Below, piece by piece: positions 1-11,366 of a DNA stretch of 64,000 bases. The stretch is from NCBI RefSeq assembly GCF_032362555.1, contig NC_083512.1, positions 1,724,001 to 1,788,000 on the forward strand, written 5' to 3'. The stretch is from Amyelois transitella. Its lineage: Eukaryota; Arthropoda; Insecta; Lepidoptera; Pyralidae. A program made the translations under genes and the position numbers. Under the pieces are notes generated by a model. It worked only from the letters and a program-made list of their open reading frames with translations, did not search any database and was not told the origin of the DNA. Position 1 is the first letter of the stretch; each line of letters starts with the position of its first letter.

Positions 1-763
1 TTTTGATCTCACAATTACGACCTTCGTTAAAATCAGGAAAATACTTTTATAGACGTTGGTATTTCTATTAATTGGTTTAATTGTAACAATAAACGACTAA
101 TGTGGACGTATCGTGACTAAATTCGTGATTAACCTTGATTTAGTGGAATTGTGAACTTAGAAAAGTTATAATTAGCGCATAATTTACTATAGCGCTTTTT
201 TCCAGTACAAATATTTTCTTAAGTGATAACGTTTTTTTAGAACGAACCAGCAGGATTAATTCAATTATGACAACTTATTTCTTAAATTAATTAGTTTAGA
301 TATAATGTTACACTGAAGATATTCTGTTATCTTTATATTGGAAATTACTAATAAATAAAAATATTGAAATAACATTTCCTTAAAACTTTATTTAAAAAAA
401 ATTAAATTTACATGAATTTTATTCCTACCCATGTTAATATGTTACTAAATTAAAATTTGAACGAAAATCCCAACTAATATTATGAATGCCAAATGCAAGT
501 ATATAATTCAGTCTGCAAAAGGACATAGGTTGCCGCTTTCATCCCAGTAAAAACTATGGTTCCCATGGGATACGTAAAACGTGTATTCTTTTATAGATGG
601 CACTAAATTTTCGCGGGCGATGTTGCAGGAGTAAGTAAGGTGTTATATATTCTTCATATTTTATTCTTTTTTAATCTTGGTCTTAAAAATCTTTTTTATT
701 TTTCGATTACTGACCACCGCTCTTTCTGTATCTGTTGACTAATTATATTTTAATTAATTTATA
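1..763. other. AT-rich non-coding DNA
   Basis: No open frame, splice pattern or clear repeat copy can be supported here. The stretch is very AT-rich with short poly-A and poly-T runs. Confidence 0.5.
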
Positions 764-978
764 GTGCCGTGTGGTTCCCAGTATCAATAAAAAAAGAATA
801 GATGTTGTAAAAGGCGACTAAGGTAAATGCTTATAAACTCAGGCTAGCAACCTGTCACTATTTAAATCTCAATTCCATCAATAAGCCAAACAGCTGAAAG
901 TGACCTATCAGTCTTTACAAGACTGTTGGCTCTGTCTACCCCGCAAGGGATATAGACGTGATTATATGTATGTATGTA
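764..978 (+). mobile_element. SINE-A copy, internally deleted
   Basis: It begins GTGCCGTGTGGTTCCC and ends TATAGACGTGATTATATG(TATG)n. The central block matching GGACCACTCCATCTCTTTCC is missing compared with other copies in the window. Confidence 0.85.
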
Positions 979-1599
979 TTTATAAACACGAATTAACAAA
1001 CAGTTCCTGATCTCAGCAAAGTCCACATGAATTCCTGCTTACTATAATTTATGCAGCGCTGAAGACGACTGCTGCAAACGAATCGATTTTGCATCAGTTT
1101 GAATATTAATGGCTTCATCAAACACGTCATCGGTATAATGTTGCGTGGACGTTGTGTTGTTCTATAGGCATATCGGTAAATTTGACTAGTCGAGCGTCGG
1201 GGTATTAGACTTAAAGCATGATGCATGGTTGCAGGCATATTAAGAATTTGACTAGTCGGGGTAACGGACTTAAAAGACCTGATGTCTGATGCGAATTGAT
1301 TCGTTTGCAACGAATCGATTTTGCATCAGTTTGAATATTAATGGCTTCATCAAACACTTCATCGGTATAATGTTGCATGGACGTTGTGTTGTGCTATATG
1401 CATATCGGGAAATTCAGGGATTCGTTTGCAACGAATCGATTACAGACTTAAAGACGTGATGCATAGGAGCAGGCATGTTGGGAATTTGACTAGTTGAGCG
1501 TCGGGGTACCAGACTTAAAGATGTGATGCATAGGCCCAGGCATGTTGGGAATTTGACTAGTCGGGGTAACGGACTTAAAAGACCTGATGTCTGATGCGA

Positions 1600-1624
1600 A
1601 TCGATTCGTTTGCAACGAATCGAT
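1600..1624. repeat. Hairpin marking satellite module ends
   Basis: ATCGATTCGTT-TGC-AACGAATCGAT is an inverted repeat with 11-bp arms and a 3-nt loop. The same hairpin closes the array at 2923-2947. A one-mismatch version lies near 1296-1320, and half of it starts the array near 1076. Confidence 0.8.
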
Positions 1625-2922
1625 ACCAGACTTAAAGACGTGATGCATAGGAGTAGGCATGTTGGGAATTTGACTAGTTGAGCGTCGGGGTACCAGACTT
1701 AAAAGAAGTTATGCGTAGGCCCAGACATATCGGGAATTTGACTAGTTGAGCGTCGGGGTACCAGACTTAAAGACGTGATGCATAGGAGCAGGCATGTTGG
1801 GAATTTGACTAGTTGAGCGTCGGGGTACCAGACTTAAAGATGTGATGCATAGGAGCAGGCATGTTGAGAATTTAACTAGTTGAGCGTCGGGGTACCAGAC
1901 TTAAAGACGTGATGCATAGTAGCAGGCATGTTGGGAATTTGACTAGTCGCGCGTTGGGGTACCAGACTTAAAGATGTGATGCATAGTAGCAGGCATGTTG
2001 GGAATTTGACTAGTTGAGCGTCGGGGTACCAGACTTAAAGACGTGATGCATAGTAGCAGGCATGTTGGGAATTTGACTAGTCGCGCGTTGGGGTACCAGA
2101 CTTAAAGATGTGATGCATAGTAGCAGGCATGTTGGGAATTTGACTAGTTGAGCGTCGGGGTACCAGACTTAAAGATGTGATGCATAGGAACAGGCATGTT
2201 GGGAATTTGACTAGTTGAGCGTCGGGGTACCAGACTTAAAGACGTGATGCATAGTAGCAGGCATGTTGGGAATTTGACTAGTCGCGCGTTGGGGTACCAG
2301 ACTTAAAGATGTGATGCATAGTAGCAGGCATGTTGGGAATTTGACTAGTTGAGCGTCGGGGTACCAGACTTAAAGATGTGATGCATAGGAACAGGCATGT
2401 TGGGAATTTGACTAGTTGAGCGTCGGGGTACCAGACTTAAAGACGTGATGCATAGTAGCAGGCATGTTGGGAATTTGACTAGTCGCGCGTTGGGGTACCA
2501 GACTTAAAGATGTGATGCATAGTAGCAGGCATGTTGGGAATTTGACTAGTTGAGCGTCGGGGTACCAGACTTAAAGATGTGATGCATAGGAACAGGCATG
2601 TTGGGAATTTGACTAGTTGAGCGTCGGGGTACCAGACTTAAAGACGTGATGCATAGTAGCAGGCATGTTGGGAATTTGACTAGTCGCGCGTTGGGGTACC
2701 AGACTTAAAGATGTGATGCATAGTAGCAGGCATGTTGGGAATTTGACTAGTTGAGCGTCGGGGTACCAGACTTAAAGACGTGATGCATAGTAGCAGGCAT
2801 GTTGGGAATTTGACTAGTCGAGCGTCGGGGTATCAGACTTAAAGCATGATGCATGGTTCCAGGCATATTAAGAATTTGACTAGTCGGGGTAACGGACTTA
2901 AAAGACCTGATGACTGATGCGA

Positions 2923-2947
2923 ATCGATTCGTTTGCAACGAATCGAT
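2923..2947. repeat. Hairpin at the right end of the satellite
   Basis: Same 11-bp-arm hairpin as at 1600-1624. The satellite stops exactly here, so the hairpin is a boundary of the array or of the element that carried it. Confidence 0.8.
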
Positions 2948-3164
2948 TACCCACGTTAGGCTTTTGCATAATGATGAGATTCAAAGAGACAAGTTGCTAG
3001 CCCATTGTCAAAAAAAAGAATCCTTAGTCTTTAAGCGTTTCCAATGCAATTTTACTATGACATAGCTACTATGTTCTTCCTACGCTATCATACAATTTAT
3101 AATATCTGCGATATAACACTGCTATGCCCACGATTGACAATAAACCGAACTATACCGATGTACT

Positions 3165-3370
3165 AGACCTAGACGAACGTATCTTGATCAAATTAAGGAC
3201 GTCCTGGTAAAGGGTCAGGTCAAAAGTACCCGATACCGCCGAGCTTGTATGAAGAGAGTTATGAATGTGGATGAAGCGAAGGAAGTATGCAGAGATCGTG
3301 GCAAGTGGAAAGAGGTAGTCTCTGCCTACTCCTCCGGGAAAGAGGCGTGATTTTATGTATGTATGTACGT
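3165..3370 (+). mobile_element. LINE-B 3' end (reverse-transcriptase C-terminus)
   Basis: One open frame reads RRTYLDQIKDVLVKG, then CMKRVMNVDEAKEVCRDRGKW, then KEVVSAYSSGKEA and a stop. A (TATG)n tail follows almost at once. This is the C-terminal end of a non-LTR retrotransposon polymerase with almost no 3' UTR. It is truncated at its 5' end and not functional alone. Confidence 0.85.
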
Positions 3371-3532
3371 ATACCGATGTAGTTGCATTATGTATGCACG
3401 TGCAGGGACTAAATGAGCGCGGATTACATAAGTGCATGCATGAGACTACACCTATTAATATTGGTATACCTTGTATGCTTACGTTTGTCTTGGCACATTA
3501 ATTTAAATCACTTGCCATGGTAAAAAATACGT

Positions 3533-3774
3533 ACTTACATATATCCCTTACGGGTAGACAGAGCCAACAGTCTTGTAAAGACTGATAGGCCACGTTCAGC
3601 TATTTGGCTTTAAGATAGAATTGAGATTCAAATAGTGACAGGTTGCTGGCCCATCGCCTAAAAAAGAATCTCAAGTATGTAAGCCTATCCCTTAGTCGCC
3701 TTTTACGACATCCATGGGAAAGAGATGGAGTGGTCCCATTCTTTTTTTGTTTTGGTGCCGGAAACCACACGGCA
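3533..3774 (-). mobile_element. SINE-A copy
   Basis: Nearly full length, on the reverse strand, ending at GGAAACCACACGGCAC. Its (TACA) tail is short. Confidence 0.88.
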
Positions 3775-3976
3775 CAAAAATACGGTAAAAAATTACTTAT
3801 GTTAAAAGATTGTGTTGTAAAAGTAATGGTTCCTTAAGTTAGGGGTCTTTGTGGGCTGGACAATCGGGCCCACAAATTTAAGGGCGCACCTAAGTAGTTA
3901 GTTAGGCAATGAAGACAATATCAAAAACGAATTTTTACAAAGGAACACACTAAATTCTGCTTAAGTGACACTTAAA

Positions 3977-4229
3977 AGCCGTGTGGTTCCCGGCACCATT
4001 ACAAAAAAGAATAGGACCACTCCATCTCTTTCCCATGGATGTCGTAAAAGGCGACTAAGGTATAGGCTTATAAACTTGGGATTCCTCTTTTAGGCGATGG
4101 GCTAGCAACCTGTCACTATTTGAATCTCAATTCTATCTTAAAGCCAAATAGCTGAACGTGGCTATCAGTCTTTACAAGACTGTTGGCTCTGTCTACCCCG
4201 CAAGGGATGTAGACGAGATTATATGTATG
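3977..4229 (+). mobile_element. SINE-A copy
   Basis: Nearly full length: GCCGTGTGGTTCCCGGCACC start, TAGACGAGATTATATG(TATG)n end. Confidence 0.9.
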
Positions 4230-4811
4230 TATGTATGACACTTAAAATTTCCAGAAAAAGTAACATAGGTTTGGTCCTGAATGATAAAGTATATTATAAT
4301 TTCGTCAAATTCAATCCTGCGGTTTTGCCGTAAAAGCATAACAGATAGACATATGTATATACAAATGTTCGCATCAATACATACAATAAAACGGAAAAGA
4401 AATTGTCTCTGAATATTGAGTATATTTTCAAAAAAAATATTATGAAAAAAATACTAACCGAGCATAATTTGAAAAAAGAAGTGTGTCTGTTTGTATTTTT
4501 GCTTGTTTACGCTTATCTCCGAAACTTTTATTTTGGTTTGAGTAAATTTATTAAATTTTCGTTGTATTTCCAATAACACGCAAACGGAGTTGCGGGCAAC
4601 TGCTAGTATTAAATATGAATTAACATATTAAAAAAAGAGAGTTTATCTATCTATCGTCGATATACCTACTCAGGTTATACAGTAGACATCCAGGCTTGCC
4701 TTTTGTTCTTGGAGACAATGAGCGGATTCCAACGGATTTCGTACAATCTGCACGTCATTCGTATGAATTATGCCATAGTTATTATAAGGAAGGTCGATTA
4801 TGAAATTGCTA
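4230..4811. other. Non-coding; degraded RTE-like pieces
   Basis: The segment near 4450-4612, ending GAGTTGCGGGCAACTGCTAGT, resembles lepidopteran RTE-type LINE ends. A piece near 4295-4360 appears to be the same type inverted. No gene is visible. Confidence 0.4.
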
Positions 4812-5072
4812 CTGACATACATACATAAAGTCACGTCTATATCCCTTGCGGGGTAGACTGAGCCAACGGTCTTAAAGAGACAGATAGGCCACATTCAGCT
4901 GTTCGGCATAACGATGGAATTGAGATTCCAATAGAGACAGGTTGCTAGCCCATCACCTAAAAAAAGGAATCCCAATTTTATGAGCCTATCCCTTAGTCGC
5001 CTTTATGACATCCACTGGAAAGAAATGGAGTGGTCCTATCCTTTTTTGAACTGATGCCGGGAACCACACGGC
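4812..5072 (-). mobile_element. SINE-A copy
   Basis: Nearly full length, reverse strand, from the (CATA)n tail to CGGGAACCACACGGCA. Confidence 0.88.
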
Positions 5073-5500
5073 AATATGGTAAACTCATAGAAGCCAGGTA
5101 AGCCTTTTATTATTTTGAATGTGATTTGACGTTATGATATTTTACATATTACGGCGACATCTCTAAGCCTTCCGCCATAAGCCACAATATAGAAAAAAGT
5201 CTTTCCTTTAGTCGGATTTGGTGGACGATTTTAATGAAATTCGGAATCGAAGTAACTTAAAACTGGAGGTGAAATTCTCTTTGACTCTCTTATCTCGGTG
5301 TGGTCCCAGTTGCACCCTCTCCAGCAGAAGAAAGCGGACTTCAAGCCTCGAAGTTATAGTAATAACTTGGAGGCTTTTTTAGACTGTAGAACTACTTCGT
5401 TCACCTTAATTTTAAGCATACATTTCATTCAACCACGCACAAACATATGGGAAACTTAATAAATCCGCAACCCATTAACATTTACCACGCAGCGGTTAAC
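5073..5500. other. Unassigned non-coding DNA
   Basis: No gene seen. The motif GGCGACATCTCTAAGCC at about 5153 recurs at about 41590, suggesting an unclassified dispersed element. Near 5340-5380 a short inverted repeat, TTCAAGCCTCGAAGT / ACTTGGAGGCTT, is visible. Confidence 0.4.
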
Positions 5501-7050
5501 AGAATTAAATTAGCCGGTAAAATAATTTGCGCTATCTAGTAAAGAGACCGCCAATTTGCCGGCTACATCGGGCCGTGTGTCGCAAAATTTGCATGTCAAA
5601 CGTTGTGAGCGGTTGTGACGCGCTGTGCAGACTGTCACACGCACGGTAGCTTTCCAGGGCTGTCACGCTTCGAATTTTTATATTTTATTATTTTAAGGGA
5701 ATAGTTAGTTTAGCCTGGATAGTCTATGGATACGTTTATAATTGCCAGATAACTTAAATTTATAATAATGGCGGAATAATGACGTTGTGAGCGGTAGTGA
5801 CGTGCTTTGCAGACTGTCACACGCACGGTAGCTTTCCAGGGCTGTCACGCTTCGAATTTATGTATTTTATTATTTTAAGGGAATAGCTACTTTAGCCTGG
5901 ATAGTCTATGGATACGGTTATAATTGCCAGAAAACTTAAATTAGTTTTTATTAGCAACCCAGTTTGGTTCATCAAAAATGACCTTTTAAGCTGTGATGAT
6001 AACAATTTAAGTATTTTTATTATTGGTGTATGATAGAATTTGTTCGTATACTTCTACCAATATTATGTAGTTCTATTAATAATTCTGTGCAAATATAACA
6101 ATTGCATGGATTGCTGGTTGACTGATCCCGTGAATAAGGCGAAAAATAATTTGCGTGATCTAGTAAAGAGACCGCCAATTTGCCGGCTACATCGGGTCGT
6201 GTGTTGCAAAATTTGCATGTCAAACGTTGTGAGCGGTTGTGACGCGCTTTGCAGACTGTCACACGCACGGTAGCTTTCCAGGGCTGTCACGCTTCGAATT
6301 TATATATTTTATTATTTTAAGGGAATAGTTAGTTTAGCCTGGATAGTCTATGGATATGCTTATAATTTCCAGAGAACTTAAATTTATAATAATGGAGGAA
6401 TAATGACGTTGTGAGCGGTAGTGACGCGCTTTGCAGACTGTCACACGCACGGTTGCTTTCTATAGGGCTGTCACGCTTCGAATTTATATATTTTCATAAG
6501 ACCATTTTAAGGAAATAGCTAGTTTAGCCTGGGTAGTCAATAGATACGCTTATAATTGCCAGAAAACTTAAATTAGTTTTTATTAGCAACCCAGTTTGGT
6601 TCAGCAAAAATGACCTTTTAAGCTGTGATGATAACAATTTAAGTATTTTTATTATTGGTGTATGATAGAATTTGTTTGTATACTTCTACCAATATTATGC
6701 GAACTGCATAATATTGGTATTAATAATTCTGCCCATATATAACAATTGCATGGATTGCTGGTTGACTGATCCCGTGAATTAGCCGGTAAAATAATTTGCG
6801 ATCTAGTAAAGAGACTGCCAATTTGCCGGCTACATCGGGCCGTGTGTCGCAAAATTTGCATGTCAAACGTTGTGAGCGGTTGTGACGCGCTTTGCAGACT
6901 GTCACACGCACTGTAGCTTTCCAGGGCTGTCACGCTTCGAATTTATATATTTAAGAAGACCACTTTAAGGAATTAGCTAGTTTAGCCTGGATAGTCTATG
7001 GATACGCTTATGATTGACAGAGAACTTAAATTTATATTAATGGCGGAATA
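5500..7050. repeat. Tandem ~630-bp dimeric repeat, about 2.4 copies
   Basis: The marker TAGTAAAGAGACCGCC (one mismatch in the last) occurs near 5538, 6165 and 6807, so the period is about 627-642 bp. Inside each period a shorter module starting GTTGTGAGCGG and containing CAGACTGTCACACGCAC occurs twice (near 5604, 5785, 6225, 6408, 6869). The array is thus a dimer of related modules, the second carrying extra sequence with TTGCATGGATTGCTGGTTGACTG. Open frames here on both strands are repeats of one another and look non-coding. Confidence 0.9.
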
Positions 7051-7235
7051 ATGACAATTGTTATGAAATTAAATTATAATGACAATTTGTATGAAAATTT
7101 GAGTTTAAAAAATGACCTAGCAATAATTACTCAAAAAATAAGCGTTACCCAACGTTATTAAATAGTCAGTCTTATATTTATGTTACTTTCGTTTTCAAAA
7201 TACATATATTAATAAGCAACATATGTACATATTAT
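7051..7235. other. AT-rich non-coding DNA
   Basis: No recognisable gene or repeat. Confidence 0.4.
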
Positions 7236-7350
7236 AATCACGTCTATATCCCTTGTCAGACAAGAGCCTTTAAAATTGTGATTCAAATAGTGACACGTTG
7301 CTAGCCCACCGTCTAAAAGAAGAATTCCAAGTTAATAAGCCTATGCCTTA
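7236..7350 (-). mobile_element. SINE-A fragment, degraded
   Basis: ATCACGTCTATATCCCTTG is followed by a deletion and then AATAGTGACACGTTGCTAGCCC. The copy is old. Confidence 0.65.
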
Positions 7351-8040
7351 CTTTTTTAGTAAGCAACCCTGGAACAAAATCACTACATTCGCATTCAAGA
7401 GAGTAGGGTCAGTAGGCAATGAAAAATGAGGCTACTTTTAACGGGCACCGAGGCGGATTTTTTGCCAGTTTTTTTATTAGTCTCCAACGTTCTCAATATT
7501 TCATGCCCTTTGAAAGTTCTTGCTTACTTTACTAACTTTATATTTTAGTAATCATAAGCGCAGCCACTCCATTTCTTTTCCATGGATGTCGTAAAAGGCG
7601 GCCAAGGGAATGAAGGTACATTCAGCATAGAGGTAGTTCACATTTTATTTATTTGTTTTTTTTTTTTTGTAATATCTTTATTGAGCAGAAATTCATATAG
7701 TAATCATAATCATTCCAATATGGGTTAGGTTTTAAAATAATTCTTAAAAGTACTAAGAAATTTGTACCTACTTAAATTACCTCTTCTACCAGAAAAAGTT
7801 ATTATATACGGACACAAACATTTGGTAGAAACATAAAACTTTATTGATATCATTATTTATAAATATAAGTGGCGCATTTCTATATCGTAATAGAGTGCAT
7901 TTCAATGTTAGGATTGACGAATACCTATACATTTTCCGAGCGATATATCGCGGGTTGTTCGATGTTCGAGAATGTTCGAAACTAGATTTATATTCTTGTA
8001 CATTTATGGAAGACTAGGCTATGATTCAATATGGAAGGTT
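7351..8040. other. Non-coding with a SINE-A scrap
   Basis: 7563-7607 (+) matches the SINE-A core CCATGGATGTCGTAAAAGGC. A poly-T run and the motif AATATCTTTATTGAGCAG near 7670 look like the tail of a LINE on the reverse strand. Nothing else is identified. Confidence 0.45.
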
Positions 8041-8042
8041 CT

Positions 8043-8160
8043 AACTGAAATGTTTATTTATTTATTTAAACTTCATTGTATAAAATACAAATGTGTAGCA
8101 CAATTGGCGGACTTAATGCTAGCAGCATTATCTACCAGTCAACCATTGGGTCTAACAACT
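8043..8160 (-). mobile_element. LINE-E 3' UTR fragment
   Basis: Read on the reverse strand it runs CCCAATGGTTGACTGGTAGA, then CATTAAGTCCGCC, then an AT-rich AATAAA-like tail. The same tail type occurs at 19180, 43850 and 57768. Confidence 0.6.
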
Positions 8161-8184
8161 TTATGTGGGGTCAAACTAAATAAA

Positions 8185-8430
8185 TATATTTGTAAGCTTG
8201 TCTGTGACACTGGGGGTCCCGGGTTCGAATCCCGGTCAGGGCATGATGAGAAAAGAACTTTTTTCTGATTGGCCTGGGTCTTGGATGTTTATCTATATAA
8301 GTATTTATTATAAAAATATAATATCGTTGAGTTAGTATCTCGTTACACAAGTCTCGAACTCACTTCGAGGCTAAACTCAATCTGTGTAATTTGTCCCGTA
8401 TATATTTATATTTATTTTATACCTACACAA
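8185..8430 (+). mobile_element. tRNA-derived SINE, 5'-damaged copy
   Basis: The B box GGTTCGAATCC and the downstream body (CTTGGATGTTTATCTATATAAG, ATCGTTGAGTTAGTATCTCG, TTTGTCCCGTA) are present. The A-box half is replaced by unrelated sequence. Confidence 0.8.
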
Positions 8431-8488
8431 AACATAAAATAAAATAAATAAACAATATGTATAAGTAAATAGGTGCAGTGAAATGTTA

Positions 8489-8522
<34 letters not shown>
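8489..8522. repeat. (AT)n microsatellite
   Basis: A run of about 16 AT dinucleotides. Confidence 0.9.
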
Positions 8523-8525
<3 letters not shown>

Positions 8526-8611
8526 AGGCTGGTCTGGTAGCTGGTAGCAACATAGTGTGGGCAAGGTGGGCACCTCCTGTACAGATTGTAAAAGCTAAAC
8601 AAAGGAATGAT

Positions 8612-8662
8612 TAATAAACTTACGATTCTTCTTTAAGACGATGGGCTAGCACTCTGTCCCCT
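8612..8662 (+). mobile_element. SINE-A fragment
   Basis: Only the middle block around GACGATGGGCTAGCA is kept. Confidence 0.55.
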
Positions 8663-8975
8663 TCTTTCCGACTTTAGTGCCGGTTACATTCTCACCTCTT
8701 TGGAGTGGAGCCCTGGGTGCGCCTTTGACTATGATTCTGGATATTATTAAAGATTTTACTCAAAACATTCAGTTGTCTGAATGTGCGGGTTTCTTGACGA
8801 CGTTTTCTCTCAGCTTAAAAGCATCAATTGCATTCAAACTTATGCACATATAAATATTTATGTGGCCTTTTGTACACACACATACTTATTGACTGACTGT
8901 CAAAAATTAAGAGGCCATATTATGATCATTGTAACATGATTCGAAATGTCAAAAAGGTCAACGTTTTAATAAATG

Positions 8976-9190
8976 TACATACGTACATACATATAATCAC
9001 GTCTATATCCTTTGCTGGGTAGACAGAGCCAACAGTCTTGTAAAGACTGATAGGCCACGTTCAGCTATTTGGCATTAAGATAGAATTCAAATAGTGACAG
9101 CCTATCCCTTTGTCGCCTTTTACGACATCCATGGGAAAGAGATGGAGTGGTCCTATTCTTTTTTGTATTGGTGCCAGGAACCACACGGCA
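8976..9190 (-). mobile_element. SINE-A copy
   Basis: Reverse strand, from the (CATA)n tail to AACCACACGGCAC. The block around GGTTGCTAGCCCATCGCC is deleted. Confidence 0.87.
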
Positions 9191-9632
9191 CGAATGTATA
9201 AATAAATAAATAACAATAAATGTATTATTTATTAATAGAGTTCACTTTGTTTACCTCGCTATACTAAATGTGGAAAGATCTGTATGTCTGTACGGTGTTC
9301 ATCGCTCACCTTTGAGGCTGGGAGATTGCATTCTGTTCATATTCCGTTCAGCGAGGTCGAGGCAGAGGTAAGAGCTAAGAGGCCTAAGTTATAGGCAGAA
9401 TTTTGTGTAAAAACCTTCTTAATATCCCTCTGAAAAATTTATATTTACTGAATGTCTTCTATGATACATCATCTATATAGGCAAAATTTGGAAATCCGTC
9501 CTAGAATTTCTCTTCTCTGATACCTACGAATTTAATTTGCAAAATTTCGAAATTAAAAAAAATTGCCTTAAGCCTTATCTTGCTTACCACCAGGCAGATT
9601 GAGATCAAATGCAGTCACATCTATGGGAAAAT
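9191..9632. other. Non-coding DNA
   Basis: No gene or recognisable element seen. Confidence 0.4.
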
Positions 9633-9635
9633 AAA

Positions 9636-9811
9636 CATATTATCACGTCCATATCTCTTGCGGAGTAGACAGAGCTAATAGTCTTGCAAAAACCGAAAGG
9701 CCACGTCTAGTTCAGTTTGGCATTATATGGAATTGAGATTCAAATAGTGACAGGATACTAGCCCATCTGCTGTTCCTAAGTCGCTTTTGACGGCATCCAT
9801 GGGAAAGAGAA
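9636..9811 (-). mobile_element. SINE-A copy, 5'-truncated
   Basis: Reverse strand: ATCACGTCCATATCTCTTGCGG to CATCCATGGGAAAGAGA, lacking the GTGCCG end. Confidence 0.75.
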
Positions 9812-9825
9812 TGACGTTAGATTAT

Positions 9826-10230
9826 TATAAAAAATACTTTTAATAAGCTTTTTCATTTGATACTCATATTGCAGAAGTGCATAAATAATATCTTACTAAT
9901 CCGCCATCTTGTATGTTCCGCCATGTTGGATTTAGAATGACATCACATTATTTGAAAAGAATACTTTTAATAAGCTCTTTCATTCGATACGTTCAACAAA
10001 AATTTTCAACTAATAACTAGTTATGGACTTCTGCAATATGGGTACTAGATATTCCGCCATCTTGTTGCCGCTTCAGCGCCACATTTGCACCGCGTCGCGT
10101 CTAAATCACGTGGGATCGTATGAATACGAGAGGGACCCTTCATTCAGCCAAAGAAGAGGCTCGTTACTTTCGAGTCAAATGGAAACTTTTATCGCGTCGC
10201 TTGAATAACGGACTCGGGCCCCGGGAGACA
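9826..10230. repeat. Short internal duplication with CCGCCATCTTG motifs
   Basis: AATACTTTTAATAAGCT plus TTTCATTTGATAC occurs near 9832 and again, slightly changed, near 9960. Each is linked to CCGCCATCTTGT (near 9901 and 10053). It looks like a partly duplicated, unclassified dispersed element. Confidence 0.5.
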
Positions 10231-10269
10231 CCTGCGCATAGTTCGGGATTTTATTTCTTCCTGCTACTT

Positions 10270-10455
10270 TATTACATACATACATACATAAAATCACGCC
10301 TCTTTCCCGGAGGGGTAGGCAGAGACTACCTCTTTCCACTTGCTACGATCCCTGCATACTTCCTTTGCTTCATCCACATTCATAACTCTCTTCATGCAAG
10401 CTCGGCGGTTTCGGGTACTTTTGACCTGACCCTTTACCAGGACGTCCTTAACTAC
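10270..10455 (-). mobile_element. LINE-B 3' end
   Basis: On the reverse strand it encodes KDVLVKGQVKSTRNRRACMK, then RVMNVDEAKEVCRDRSKWKE and VVSAYPSGKEA-stop, followed by the (TATG)n tail. It is a 5'-truncated retrotransposon copy. Confidence 0.85.
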
Positions 10456-10652
10456 TTTATTCACTTTTTTCTTTTCTTTCTTTCGAATAATTTCTTTATC
10501 TGTCTTAAGTATATGAGGACATTGGTTGATTGACATGTCTATGTATCTTTGCGCTTATTTTAAAGAAATTAATATAGTTTAGTAACCCAAATGCCCGACT
10601 TGAAACATAACTCTATTTGTAGAATAGTCACGGCAGCAAAGACCTTAGGCAA

Positions 10653-10820
10653 ACATACATACATACATATGGTCACGTCTATATCCCTTGAGGGGTAGAC
10701 AGAGCCAACAGTCTTGAAAAACTAAACTATCATTAAGCCAAATAGCTAAACGTGGCTTATCAGTATTTTCAACAATGTTGCCTCTGTCTCCCCAGAAGGG
10801 ATATAGACGTGATTATAAGA
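10653..10820. mobile_element. Two SINE-A 3' halves in inverted order
   Basis: 10653-10722 is a reverse-strand 3' end (CATACATATGGTCACGTCTATATCCC). It runs straight into a forward-strand 3' end at 10723-10820, making an imperfect palindrome. Confidence 0.75.
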
Positions 10821-11006
10821 ATAGGACCACTCCATCTCTTTCTTGTATTATAACAAAATTGCGATTTTCTTGGCGATGGGCTAGCAATCTGTCAATATTC
10901 GAAACACAATTCATTAAGCTATACTGAGCTGGACGTGGCCTTTTGGTCTTTTCAAGACTGTTAGTTTTGTCTACCCCGCAAGGCATTGAGACGTGATAAA
11001 ATGTAT
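10821..11006 (+). mobile_element. SINE-A copy, diverged
   Basis: AGAATAGGACCACTCCATCTC to TGAGACGTGATAAAATG(TATG). The GTGCCG end is missing. Confidence 0.7.
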
Positions 11007-11094
11007 GTATTAAACTATTCTAATACGTATACGTACATTAACATTCAAGTAATTATATTTTGTGTATGAATAAAACTAAAAATAAACATCAACT

Positions 11095-11235
11095 TTTAAA
11101 AACGCAGACATCAAAAATATAGATTACGCGGTGTTTTCAAGCAGATCCGGCTAAGCGAGGCTTACACTAAGCCGGGCGGGATCTGCTGAAATCTAGCCTA
11201 AGTAGAAACAAGTAGCTTTTATTGCTTTAGGTATT
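11095..11235. repeat. Duplicated palindromic segment, copy 1
   Basis: It contains ATATAGATTACGCGGTG and an inverted repeat built on AGCAGATCCGGCT ... AGCCGGGCGGGATCTGCT. A second copy is at 11877-12010. Confidence 0.75.
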
Positions 11236-11366
11236 CATTTACACGATATTATTTCGAATAGTATTATCGGAAATGTTAATTGTCCGCTTTTTACGCTTTA
11301 TCTTCTAAACCAATCTTAATGAAGTTTCGCACAATTACTTATACCTGCAACACAGAGTAGGTAAAA

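Larger units (their letters stand above)
1076..2947. repeat. 67-bp satellite array with 201-bp higher-order repeat
   Basis: A 67-bp unit carrying GGGAATTTGACTAGT and GGGGTACCAGACTTAAAGA repeats head to tail. From about 1920 to 2810 it becomes a regular trimer: the variant ACTAGTCGCGCGTTG recurs near 1947, 2081, 2282, 2482 and 2683, giving 201-bp spacing for the last four. The left part (1076-1625) is less regular and contains two copies of a separate segment with TTTGCATCAGTTTGAATATT. The open frames across it are by-products of the repeat. No protein-coding role is visible. Confidence 0.95.

Noticed and set aside
1076..2947. CRISPR array
   Set aside because: Units are contiguous with no unique spacers, in a eukaryotic repeat context.
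10120..10533. A 137-codon plus-strand gene
   Set aside because: Most of it is the antisense of a LINE-B fragment; the same peptide recurs in other antisense LINE-B copies.
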